Part shown: positions 41,155 to 51,140 of the stretch, one piece after another | How the letters are laid out: each line of letters opens with the position of its first letter | How positions within the stretch are numbered: the stretch's first letter is position 1 | NCBI GenBank assembly: GCA_034401795.1 | Contig: CM067372.1 | Span: forward strand, 21,076,598 to 21,140,597 | Source: Chaetoderma sp. LZ-2023a | Lineage: Eukaryota; Mollusca; Caudofoveata; Chaetodermatida; Chaetodermatidae | Length of the DNA: 64,000 nucleotides | Direction of reading: 5' to 3' | The notes under the pieces: generated by a model | Database searches by the model: none | Told to the model about the DNA's origin: nothing | What the model saw: only the letters and a program-made list of their open reading frames with translations | Made by a program: the position numbers and the translations under genes

Positions 41155-42266
41155 TGGTGTCAACGTTACTCTTACTAACCACATATACTTCTACTCTCTC
41201 AGCAACCACAATAGTTCTACTCTCTCAGTAACCGCAATACCTCTACTCTCACTAGCCACAAATAGTTCTAGTCTCTCAGTAACCACACATACTTCCATTC
41301 TCTCAGTAACCACACATACTTCTACTCTCTCAGTAACCACACATTTTTCTACTATCAGTAGCCACACATCCTTCTACTCTCAGTAACAACGCATACTTCT
41401 ACTCTCTCAGTAACCACACATGCTTCTATCCTCTCAGTAACCACACATACTTCTACTCTCAGTAACCGCACATACTTATACTCTCTCAATAACAACACAT
41501 ACTTCTACTCTCAGTAACCACACACACTTCTACTCTCTTAATAACAACATATACTTCTACTCATTCAGTAACCACACATACTTCTACTCTCTCAGTAACC
41601 ACACAAACTTCTACTCTCAGTAACCACACATACTTCTACTCTCTCAATAACAACACATACTTCTACTCATTCAGTAACCACACATACTTCTACTCTCTCA
41701 GTAACCACACATACTTCTACTCTCAGTAACCACACATACTTCTACTCTCTCAATAACAACACATACTTCTACTCGTTCAGTAACCACACATACTTCTACT
41801 CTCTCAGTAACCACACAAACTTCTACTCTCAATAACCACACATACTTCTACTCTCAGTAACCACACATACTTCTACTCTCAGTAACCACACATACTCCTA
41901 CTCTCATTAACCACACATACTCCTACTCTCATTAACCACACATGCTCCTACTCTCAGTAAGCACAATACTTATACTCTAACTAATCACATATACTTCTAC
42001 ACTCTCAGTAACCACACAAACTTCTACTCTCTCAGTACCCACACATACTTCTACTCTCAGTAGCCACACTGACTTCTACTCTCAGTGGCCACACAGACTT
42101 CTACTCTCAGTAACCACACATACTCCTACTTTCATTAACCACACATACTCCTCCCCTCAGTAAGCACAATACTTCTACATAAGTAATCACATATACATCT
42201 ACTCTCTCAGTAACCACACATTCTTCTACTCTCTCAGTAACCACACATACTTCTACTCTCAGTAGA
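41155..42266. repeat. 25/27-bp minisatellite, block 1
   Basis: Units of TAACCACACATACTTCTACT followed by CTCTCAG (27 bp) or CTCAG (25 bp), about 42 copies, with short forms lacking CACA. It continues after an interruption at 43,543. Confidence 0.95.
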
Positions 42267-43542
42267 AATGGAACTGGAATAACTGGCTTTCTTACCTAGT
42301 CAGTTATTCCAGTGTTAAACTTTCAGAAATAGTCTCCTCTTGGTCTGCAAATTGACATTTTCTAAGACCACTGAAGATGGTTCCTCTCGCCAGATTGAAT
42401 GTTAAAAGGTTAAGAGTTGGGAGGTCTATAAAGCCTGAAATAATGGGTTTTGTCTAATTTCATTGCTAGGCATATTCAGTATGCATGCATGAATGGTATC
42501 TTAGCAATAAGTGTATAATTGCTCAGGCCAGGTATTTGTGTACATACGTATTATGTATTTGTACAGCTTCTATAAGCTTCCTTCCTACATTTCTCAACAT
42601 TCAATGATAACTGACCAGAAATGACAATTTTTATGGTGCTAGGAAAGATTCTATTGAACATTTTGAAAATTATTTGTTGGAAGGCCTTGCTGCTTTATGG
42701 TTTCCAAACATTATTTTCAAAATATATAACAGTTTGCCTATATGACTGCTTTGAAAGGTAGATAAAGAGGGTTTAAATAGTGCAAGGGTTAAAATGCTCT
42801 GCTTGTTTAATCGTATTTCCTATTAGAATACATACAGAAATTGCCCATTTCAACACAAATATTCAGAATTTAAATTTCAAAACAAACAAACAGCTAAGAT
42901 TATAAATATTTTGAAATTAATTTGGCGGTCGGCTGTTGCTGGCTCAAGCAGCAAATGAAGCAATGCCTTCTAGTTGAATTTATGTTAAAATATGAAACAG
43001 TTTCCTGTATGACAGCCCTGAAATTATAAATGTTTCATTAGCGTAAGTGTTTTAAAATGCATGTTGTCTAATTCCATATAAGGATAGCAGGTACCTACTA
43101 CAGCAATTGCCGTTTCCAGGCAAACATCCAGAATTTCAGTTTTAAAACAATTTTTAAAAACAAATCTCTAGGAAAACATATTACTAGGCAAATTAATTCC
43201 AAAATTTTGTGCAGGTTTCACAAAGTTAGTCAAATTGTTGTCAAATACTTACTAGATTTCATATGAGAAACAGTGCTTGGAATTTTAAAAGAAAAAGATA
43301 AATATATGCATAAGATTTTTCTGTAGAAAATGGATAAGTACTCAGCTTGTACTCTTAAATACTCAAAAGTACACGTACGGAGTATGTACTCGAGTACACG
43401 TACGAGTACTTTGGAAATGTACCGAGGCTGAGTACAAGTACATGCACTCATAAAAAGGCACGAGTACTGAGTATATGCGAATACTTGAAAATTTTTACTC
43501 GAGTACACAAGTACTGAGTACATGAGCACATTGACCCCAATC
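42267..43542. mobile_element. About 1.28 kb insertion splitting the 25/27-bp minisatellite
   Basis: The same minisatellite resumes on the other side, so this segment was probably inserted. Near its left edge a perfect 12-bp inverted repeat (CTGGAATAACTG at 42,274; CAGTTATTCCAG at 42,301) forms a hairpin with a 15-nt loop. Near its right edge (43,340-43,530) lie many GTACTC/GAGTAC words, including ACTCGAGTAC twice. The interior (42,890-43,060) has a degraded block like the foldback arms. No coding frame is recognised. The target-site duplication cannot be told because the flanks are repeats. Confidence 0.45.
43340..43530. repeat. Clustered GTACTC/GAGTAC palindromic words
   Basis: Within 190 bp there are about ten GTACT or AGTAC words, several in palindromic form (ACTCGAGTAC) near 43,388 and 43,498. 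Dense short repeats near an element end resemble the subterminal repeats of some DNA transposons, but no transposase is present. Confidence 0.5.
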
Positions 43543-44368
43543 TTGACTCTCAGTAACCACAATACTTCCACTCTCAGTAACCACATACACATCTACCCTC
43601 AATAACCACACCGACTTCTACTCTGTCAGTAACCACACATACTTCTACTCTCTCAGTAAACACACATAGTTCTACTCTCAGTAACCACACATACTTCTAC
43701 TCTCTCAGTAATCACACATACTTCTACTCTCTCAGTAACCACACATACTTCTACTCCCTCAGTAACCATACATACTTCTACCCTCTCAGTAACCCCACAT
43801 ACTTCTACTCTCGGAGTAACCACATATACCTCTACTCTCAGTAACCATACATACTTCTACTCTCAGTAACCACAATCCTTCTACTCTCAGTAACCACAAT
43901 ACCTCTACTCTTAGTACTCACACATACTTCTACTCTCAGTAATCACATATACGTCTACTCTCAGTAACCACACATACTTCTACTCTCAGTAACCACAATA
44001 CTTCTACTCTCAGTAACCATACATACTTCTACTCTCAGTAACCACACACACTTGTACTCTCAGTAACCAGACATACTTTTACTCTCATTAACCACACACA
44101 CTTCTACTCTCTCAGTAACCCCACATACTTCTACTCTCAGTAACCACAATACTTCTACTCTCAGTAACCACAATACTTCTACTCTTAGTAACCGCACATA
44201 CTTCTACTCCTAGTAACCATATATACTTCTACTCTCAGTAACCACACATAGTTCTACTCTCAGTAACCACCATACTTCTACTCGCAGTAACCACAATACT
44301 TCTACTCTCAGTAACCACAATACTTCTACTCTCAGTAACCACACACACCTCCACTCTCAGTAACCAAT
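43543..44368. repeat. 25/27-bp minisatellite, block 2
   Basis: Same unit family as 41,155-42,266, with more short forms reading AACCACAATACTTCTACTC. It ends against foldback copy C. Confidence 0.95.
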
Positions 44369-44429
44369 CCGGCTGTTTTCACGACGTGATAATAATATGT
44401 GACCACGTTCATGCCAACCCAGAACATTT

Positions 44430-44690
44430 ATTATCTTAGCTCCACCCACACTTCGCTGTGCTGGGATCGATCGATCACGGAACTGCTTGACTATCAATTT
44501 TCAGAAAACTATACAGGTAAGCTGTTGAATGTTTTGAAACTAATTTGACTTGGTGCTGTTACTGCCTATGGCCGTCATCAATTAAGCGATCGTGATGAAC
44601 TTATCTACGTCATTCATGACGTAATTGATTGTGACGTTATCAAACACGCCACGTAGTTGATTATGACGTCATATGATTGATGTATGACAT
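44430..44690. repeat. Foldback family, left arm only (copy C)
   Basis: Terminal CTTAGCTCCACCCACACTTCG, then GGGATCGATCGATC as in copy B1, then GTTTTGAAACTAATTTGACT as in copy A. The inner part has ATTGATTGTGACGTTATC and ATTATGACGTCATATG. The right arm is absent. Confidence 0.6.
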
Positions 44691-45948
44691 GGAAAGATCC
44701 ATTAATATCAAGATGAAGAAACGCACGTTACTTTTATATTGCCAATCCATTTTGATCAACGTGAAGCCCTGTGCGCGGAATATGTTTAATCTAGGCATAA
44801 TTTATCTCTGCAAGTTTATTATATATTGGGATATAACTTGTAATAGTTGTATTTGTCAAAACAGACACATGCATAATGCATCGGTAATATGAAACCTGTA
44901 CTGCTTAATACAATTGTGATCCGACGCTCGGCGCTTTGCCACAAACATGAACCATGTAGTTGTTAGTCGACTGCCATGTGATATGCATGCGTGCGTGCAT
45001 GACACATTTGGAACGGCGTTAGTCAAACCAGATGGGGTTTCGGCGGTTCTCACGGGGGAAATTTTGAAACATAGTTTCTCTCAGATGACCTCTCCCGCAT
45101 TGCCAGAGGTAAATATGGACACTCAGTTAACTGTTAAAGAAAAGGATCAGGGAACTAAAATATGCTCTTGAATGAAAGCTTTATATAATAATCAATATAT
45201 AGCCCCCAGTAAAAAACAGAAATAAATCAGAATAACTAGAAAAAACAACTAAATACAATTTATGTAACTCGGGCGGGAACCAATTAGTGACGATGCCGGA
45301 TAAATAATACCCGCTATAGCTAATCATATAAGCTCAGTCATATTCGCGTTAAGCTGATTAGCCACTAGTTCATGCAGGTAAAATACTGTCTAGTTTTAAA
45401 ATAATTTGACTGAAAGCCGTTGTTTACGGAGAGGTGGGGGATCTACATTAAGTCACACGGATTTCAAAATATTCAATGAGGATCATATAACGACCTTGGA
45501 AACCAGCAGTGTATTTTGAAATCATTTTGAACGAGACTTGTTGCTTCCACCAGAAAAAGTGACTTTCAAACGTAGCGTTTTCAAACGGATTAATAGTGAA
45601 TTAGCAGTAGTGAGTTAATAGCTCGGCATCGGCGCCTGTAGAGAATACTATTCATATCGCTTGCAAAACTATATTCAGGTGTGCTGTCATTATATTCAGA
45701 TATGCCTATGCGGAACACCTGCACACACAGTTGACACATGCCGGAGTGCGAAGCACCAGCTATGCCACTAATTGGCTCCAAGTTAAGCGCTCCTAGATTT
45801 AGTAAATGGTTCTTCTCAAATAATCATTTTTTTCCGATCGTAGTTTATTTAATATTGTATGAAATTATCAATAAACATCATTTGTTATTTCCCTTTTCCT
45901 TCCTTTAAATAATTCAATTATTTACCACTTAATTATAATTTAAAATTA
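44691..45948. other. Stretch without recognised gene
   Basis: Several short frames (for example a 74-residue one at 44,947-45,171) show no domain I recognise. One TTAAAATAATTTGACTG block near 45,395 may be another decayed foldback arm. Confidence 0.4.
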
Positions 45949-46060
45949 GGGTGGGTGAGGGTGACGATTTGGGTGGGTGAGGGTGATGATCTGGGTGGGT
46001 GAAGGTGATGATTTGGGTGGGTGAGGGTGATGATTTGGGTGGGTGAAGGTGATGATTTTC
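45949..46060 (+). repeat. 22-bp G-rich minisatellite, five copies
   Basis: Five units of GGGTGGGTGAGGGTGATGAT plus TT. Each unit carries three GGG runs, so a G-quadruplex is possible. Confidence 0.9.
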
Positions 46061-46971
46061 TCATTGATAGTACTAAGAATGGGCCGAATTAGGCCTACTC
46101 ATAGCATTCAAAATCTCAGACCAGGTACTTTACAACAGCCACAGAGTATTTTTTTGCCTAACTGGCTCTATTTCGTTGCCGTCTTATGTTGAAAGGTATT
46201 AGTTAGCGATCTCGTTACGCCAATTGCTTTAGTATGGTGTAATGATATCGCTAACATAACGATAGCTTCGGGAACATGGCCCAGGGCAGCAATAGCTTCT
46301 AGGTATTCCCTCAATGGGCGGTTATATGCATGGCTTCAAATATAAGGCAACAACAAGTTTAAGTGCAGTTAGTGTAAAAATATGAATAACCGATTTCAGT
46401 CCAAGTTGTCACAAAATATATATGAGATATGAATGAGATAGATCTTGACAGGACGTATACCGATAAAGTACTTTTGAATATTTTGTTGCTAATATGAGTG
46501 GAAAGTGTTGGTGCCTAAGGCTTTTAAATTTGCTATGCTGCCAGCCAACGCATACAAAGTCTGCAGAGGATGCACCTGATCAATGAGACAGGGTTGGGTA
46601 GACTAATAACCCTGAAGTGGAATACACGGGAGCTAAGCACTCTGGGTGAGGATAAGAAACAGTGCTTAAAGGGCTGATTGCTGGTGTAGGAGGTTTTCAA
46701 AGCTCCTCATCCGCGGAACAAAGCACATCATTATGCATACGTATGTGCATCTTGGCGGTATGACCCATCAACAATTCAGCAACAATCAGTCAAATGTGTT
46801 GGACAATAACGCAGGCCTAGTAGGTCCTACTATAAAATGGACGTTGATTGTATATTATGAAACTGGCAAACAGAATACGCTCCGTGATCTAATCACACAT
46901 GGTAATGTACCAGAATGACTATAAGCACCAAACAATATCCCAAGGTGAGTTAGAATTTAAAGGCGGTTGCT
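46061..46971. other. Stretch without recognised gene
   Basis: No supported gene. The segment 46,545-46,720 looks more conserved in composition (GGGAGCTAAGCACTCTGGG, then AGTGCTTAAAGGGCTGATTG) and could be a decayed repeat, but I cannot assign it. Confidence 0.35.
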
Positions 46972-47250
46972 TATATATTATGCATGAACTACTTCCCAGA
47001 GGAAGCCACTCACGCACTTGCGAACTCTCGTCTGGTAAGGCGCTTCCCGTTGCCCTTATTGTGATGGCCGCATTATTAATTGACATTACTAAACGCGAGC
47101 ACGGATGCTAATTTATCCTTCCATTCGTGTATTCACTGCTCGTATCCATCCATCCATCCATCCATCCATCCACCATATATTATGCATGAACTACTTCCTA
47201 GAGAAGCCAATCACGCGCTTGCGAGCGCTCATCCGGTAAGGCAATTCCCG
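46972..47250. repeat. About 75-bp direct repeat pair around an (ATCC)n tract
   Basis: The block beginning TATATTATGCATGAACTACT at about 46,975 recurs at about 47,177 (offset roughly 204 bp) with about 85-90% identity through TCCGGTAAGGC...TTCCCG. A (CATC)n microsatellite at 47,144-47,173 lies just before the second copy. Confidence 0.8.
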
Positions 47251-48142
47251 CACCAAAATTTATCTTCCGGATACAATATTTCTGGCAAAGAAACACAAAC
47301 ATCATGATACCCATGCCTCTGTATTGCTATATCTGTGGCCTTTCACTATAACTAATTGTAGAGTCATAAAGGCTATAGTGGAGGGAATAACATAATGTCT
47401 AGACACATTACAATTGGCATTTAACAATCACTCGATTTCCCTGTCCGTGAATCACGAATCATGTATAGAACATTGACGTCAGAGTAAATCAACGTAGGAA
47501 CTAATTTCCAGGAAATATCTGCGACAGTCTAAAGTTGTCCAATTGCTTCCGGCAGAGGCAATGTCGGGGAGCATCAATGGCGACACATGTCAACGGAATT
47601 ACATTACCGCGCCACAGAGCGCCAGTGTTATGTCTCAGCTTGCAGAGCGCACTAATGCTCTCATCTGACTTTCTCTTCCGGGAAAAAACATTGAAAAAAC
47701 CTCTTTGAACAAAACTCTGGATAAAGGACAAGCTGTACAGATGTCTGTGTATTTAGCTGTGTGTCACTGATATAAATATAAGGGTCTATTAAAATGGACG
47801 ATACGTGGAGACTAATCTAATGTTCGGACTAAAGCTTACGCTGGATACAACTAGATACATTTCATACAGATTAGTTTGCCTATACACCATGATCTTTCAA
47901 CTGGCTAGTGAGATAACACATACGCGTCTTTGTAGTTACTTTAACACTTTATTAATATATATTTTACGCTGGGACACTGTCACTGGTTCATTTGTACAGC
48001 TAGCCAAAATCCACAGTTTGATATTCACGTCCTGGAGTGGAACCGAATATCTAAGACTATAAGTGCCCGTGGCCAACGCCAAACACCAACTGACTGTCGT
48101 CCCATGTTCTTTTACAAATATTTGACGCCAGTTCATAGTCAC
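47251..48142. other. Stretch without recognised gene
   Basis: Short frames only, none recognised. Nothing else seen. Confidence 0.4.
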
Positions 48143-48303
48143 GCCTTGGTGACAGACAGTTTCACATGATCCGTGGCAACACATTCAGTATATAGAGTAT
48201 ATATTGATAGTCTAAAGTCACAAGCCTTGGTGACAAACAGTTTCACCTGATCCATGACAACACATTCAGTATATAGAGTACATATTGTTAGACTAAATAC
48301 ACC
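48143..48303. repeat. 82-bp tandem duplication (two copies)
   Basis: CCTTGGTGACAGACAGTTTC at 48,143 recurs as CCTTGGTGACAAACAGTTTC at 48,225. The rest of the unit, including ACACATTCAGTATATAGAGT, is nearly the same. Confidence 0.9.
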
Positions 48304-48339
48304 ACAAGTGAGGACAGTAAATCTTAGATAATCCTATAT

Positions 48340-48476
48340 CCTACGTGCGTGCGTGCGTGTGTGTACGTGCGTCTTTGTGCATGTGCTGAAAGTCTCCCGT
48401 TCTCTGTACCACACACGCACGCACCCACGCACGCACGCACCCACCCACCCACGCAGCGCGCGCTGACACACACACA

Positions 48477-48520
<44 letters not shown>

Positions 48521-48522
48521 CA
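48340..48522. repeat. (ACGC)n-type simple repeats
   Basis: GTGCGTGCGTGTGTGT on the left, then CACGCACGCACC and a pure CGCA run (48,476-48,520). Frames through it are Arg-Ala-Cys-Val strings and are not genes. Confidence 0.95.
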
Positions 48523-48779
48523 CAAATCTTGTGAGTTTGTTAAATAGGCCTTACGTGAACGATCAAAACGAAATGCACGATTAAGCAAGCAGATTTTCGT
48601 GAATTAGAATCAGTTTACCCCAAGATTATTACATATCTTTATTAAAAACATGGAAATGCATTGGTCACTTGGAAAAATATATCAGATGAACAAAATTATA
48701 TTGCACAGTATATCTTAATTAATCCATTGCATACAATTTTCTCTCTCACCAACGGAATGGATTAATCCTATCTGCCACT

Positions 48780-49230
48780 CAAGTATATGACGTCATAGTT
48801 AATTCCGCCACATGTACAGACAGAATACTCCATCATGAAGCTGGAATTGTCCGTCAGATGTAGGCTGACATCACCATCATAACTGACAGAATACTCCGTC
48901 ATGAAGCTGGAATTGTCCGTCAGATGTAGGCTGACATCACCATCATAACTGACAGAATACTCCGTCATGAAGCTGGAATTGTCCGTCTGATGTAGGCTGA
49001 CGTCAGCATCATAACTGACAGAATACTCCGTCATGAAGCTGGAATTGTCCGTCAGATGTAAGAATTGTATGCATTTGATGGGCTTACTATTTAAGAAACA
49101 CTCTTTTGAATATTTCGAAATCGAGTTGACTGGGCACTTTACGTAGTAACAGCACCCAGATAAACTAGTTTCAAAATAGCTTACCGGTATAGTTAACTTG
49201 AAATTGGCATTCTGAGAATTCAGGGTTAGT
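48780..49230. repeat. Foldback family, right arm (copy D), expanded by a 66-bp repeat
   Basis: TATGACGTCATAGTTAATTC at 48,786 matches the core motif of other copies. The arm resumes at 49,063 with AGAATTGTATGC, CTATTTAAGAAACAC and CAGCACCCAGATAAACTAG, as in copies A and B. Between them lies the 66-bp tandem repeat. Confidence 0.6.
48820..49062. repeat. 66-bp tandem repeat, four copies
   Basis: ACAGAATACTCC starts at 48,820, 48,886, 48,952 and 49,018, exactly 66 bp apart. 66 is a multiple of three, so a minus-strand frame shows a 22-residue repeating peptide; this is a by-product, not evidence for a gene. Confidence 0.95.
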
Positions 49231-49241
49231 AGTAGAGTCGG

Positions 49242-49494
49242 AATTAAAATGATACCACCTCCCTTAACTGGCAGCCGATCGGCGATCCGTGGCCCCCACC
49301 GCCCTCTTAATCCCTGGTGACTTAGGGTTGTTGAGACATGTGGTTGGTGTTTGCCTTTCATTCCGGTCCTGATCGGTACCACGAGAATGATGTGATTTAA
49401 TCCCGGTCGAAATTAAAATGATACCACCGACCTCAACTGGCAGCCGTTCGGCGATCCGTGGCCCCCAACGCCATACCAAATCCATGGGGCATAG
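49242..49494. repeat. About 84-bp direct repeat pair, offset 169 bp
   Basis: AATTAAAATGATACCACC at 49,242 and 49,411, followed by AACTGGCAGCCG and CGGCGATCCGTGGCCCCC in both. It lies just outside the virus-like gene block. Confidence 0.85.
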
Positions 49495-49645
49495 GAATTT
49501 GAGACATGTGATGTTCGTGGTCGAGATGGGAGAGGGTGACATGGAAGGCCATGGTGAAAATAACACTCCCGTGCGGATCCCACTGTCCGGGAGAACCTCC
49601 TTACGATACCGGCCAGTGGCCAGCCTCTCTCTATTCTATGTAGGC

Positions 49646-50057
49646 TCAGACAAACACGTAGTCTCTGCCAGAGTCGCATCGGTATGATGGGACCACCCAT
49701 AGTGTCTTCCATCTACCTTGCCAATGCTCACCTGGTAGGAGGCTAAAGTGCATAGCATTTGCACCAGGGCAGACTCTGGCATGTTCACATATTATGCAGA
49801 GAATCTGGTGCTGAGCAGGTGTCTCCAGCAAACAACCACGTCCTACCCTCTCCACACCATAGAAGTGGCAGACAGACTCGATCTCTTTACGTGGGTGAAA
49901 GCGGTCATAAATGTTTCTCCGCAAGGGGTCGACCCAAGGCTTGTACTGGGGGGGGGGCATCCCGGAAGTGGGCCCACTTAGCATCCAATATCATGGCAGT
50001 CTCAGCACCCTGTGCCACTGCTGTAGACGCCAACACGAGCAGTATGATAAGAATCAT
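49646..50057 (-). pseudogene. Putative secreted cysteine-containing protein, frameshifted
   Basis: The gene starts at 50,057 with a classic signal peptide (MILIILLVLASTAVAQG, likely cut after AQG). The frame breaks at a run of ten G at 49,948-49,957. It continues in another frame from there to a stop at 49,646, giving about 130 residues in all, with a CIICEHARVC cysteine cluster near the middle. Because the break is in a homopolymer, it could be a sequencing error. The start lies only 2 bp after the stop of the preceding minus-strand frame, a virus-like spacing. The first part of the gene is duplicated at 53,919-53,997, where it runs into purine-rich sequence. Function is unknown. Confidence 0.5.
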
Positions 50058-50109
50058 GGCTATACATGAAGAGTTAACCTGAACAGAGTGAACCCCTCGA
50101 GAAATATCT
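49979..50109. repeat. 131-bp direct repeat, left copy
   Basis: Matches 53,919-54,049 with a single difference seen (AACCCCTCG against AATCCCTCG). It is cut off by the assembly gap, so the true repeat may be longer. The two copies flank the Penelope-like insertion. Confidence 0.9.
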
Positions 50110-50609
50110 NNNNNNNNNNNNNNNNNNNNNNNNNNNNNNNNNNNNNNNNNNNNNNNNNNNNNNNNNNNNNNNNNNNNNNNNNNNNNNNNNNNNNNNNNNN
50201 NNNNNNNNNNNNNNNNNNNNNNNNNNNNNNNNNNNNNNNNNNNNNNNNNNNNNNNNNNNNNNNNNNNNNNNNNNNNNNNNNNNNNNNNNNNNNNNNNNNN
50301 NNNNNNNNNNNNNNNNNNNNNNNNNNNNNNNNNNNNNNNNNNNNNNNNNNNNNNNNNNNNNNNNNNNNNNNNNNNNNNNNNNNNNNNNNNNNNNNNNNNN
50401 NNNNNNNNNNNNNNNNNNNNNNNNNNNNNNNNNNNNNNNNNNNNNNNNNNNNNNNNNNNNNNNNNNNNNNNNNNNNNNNNNNNNNNNNNNNNNNNNNNNN
50501 NNNNNNNNNNNNNNNNNNNNNNNNNNNNNNNNNNNNNNNNNNNNNNNNNNNNNNNNNNNNNNNNNNNNNNNNNNNNNNNNNNNNNNNNNNNNNNNNNNNN
50601 NNNNNNNNN
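50110..50609. other. Assembly gap (500 N)
   Basis: Exactly 500 N. It hides the 3' part of the Penelope-like element and its junction with the virus-like block. Confidence 0.99.
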
Positions 50610-51140
50610 TTGGTAATGCTTTGGATTACTGAGTTGACGGTGCGCTTCACGGATGTAGTTGTTTTAAAGCATAATTACAGTAGCAGACCCTTTGTCAGCA
50701 GGTTTAATGACAATGCCATTGTTTTTACGCAATCCAGTTAAGGCTTTACGCTCCTCACATGACAAATTTTTATGATTTTTTGGAAATTCAACATTTTCAA
50801 CACGTTCTTTGATCATTTTTATACTATCAAAGATCGCTGGGTCGACTAATTTAGACTCTGGTGCCCAACCAGTTTTTTCGACAAATGGCAGAATATTATT
50901 TTTCGAGTTTCGAAAAAAGTCAGCTAATTTGACACGGTGGGCGAATTCAAGAACTTCTATTGATCCATTATCTAAAAGTGCATCTAGACCGATTTTCGGC
51001 ATCGGCGTTGGTACAAATGTTAGGCCACGACTGAGTAATAATTTCTCTGATTCAGATAAAGCAGAGCCAGTGAGATTAACAATATCACTACCCAGCCCGA
51101 TACCTGGGTGGTTAGTACCTTGACCCTCAGTTAGTTTAAA
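50610..51140 (-). pseudogene. Penelope-like ORF2, N-terminal fragment with premature stop
   Basis: Open in the -1 frame from the heptamer at 51,140. It shares GSDIVNLTGSAL, TFVPTPMPK, HRVKLADFFRNS and VIKPADKGSATV with the intact ORF2 at 57.5-59.8 kb. The first ATG in this frame is at 51,002, about 46 codons in, after conserved sequence. A TAA stop at 50,664-50,666 breaks the frame right after GSATVIML; homology continues past it in the same frame (NNYIREAHRQLSNP) to the gap. This copy therefore cannot make full-length RT. Confidence 0.85.

Noticed and set aside
44947..45171. 74-codon plus-strand frame
   Set aside because: No domain, no conserved neighbour and only average length for chance in this composition.
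48768..49382. 204-codon minus-strand frame with a 22-residue repeat
   Set aside because: The repeat follows from a 66-bp tandem duplication inside a transposon arm; there is no other coding support.
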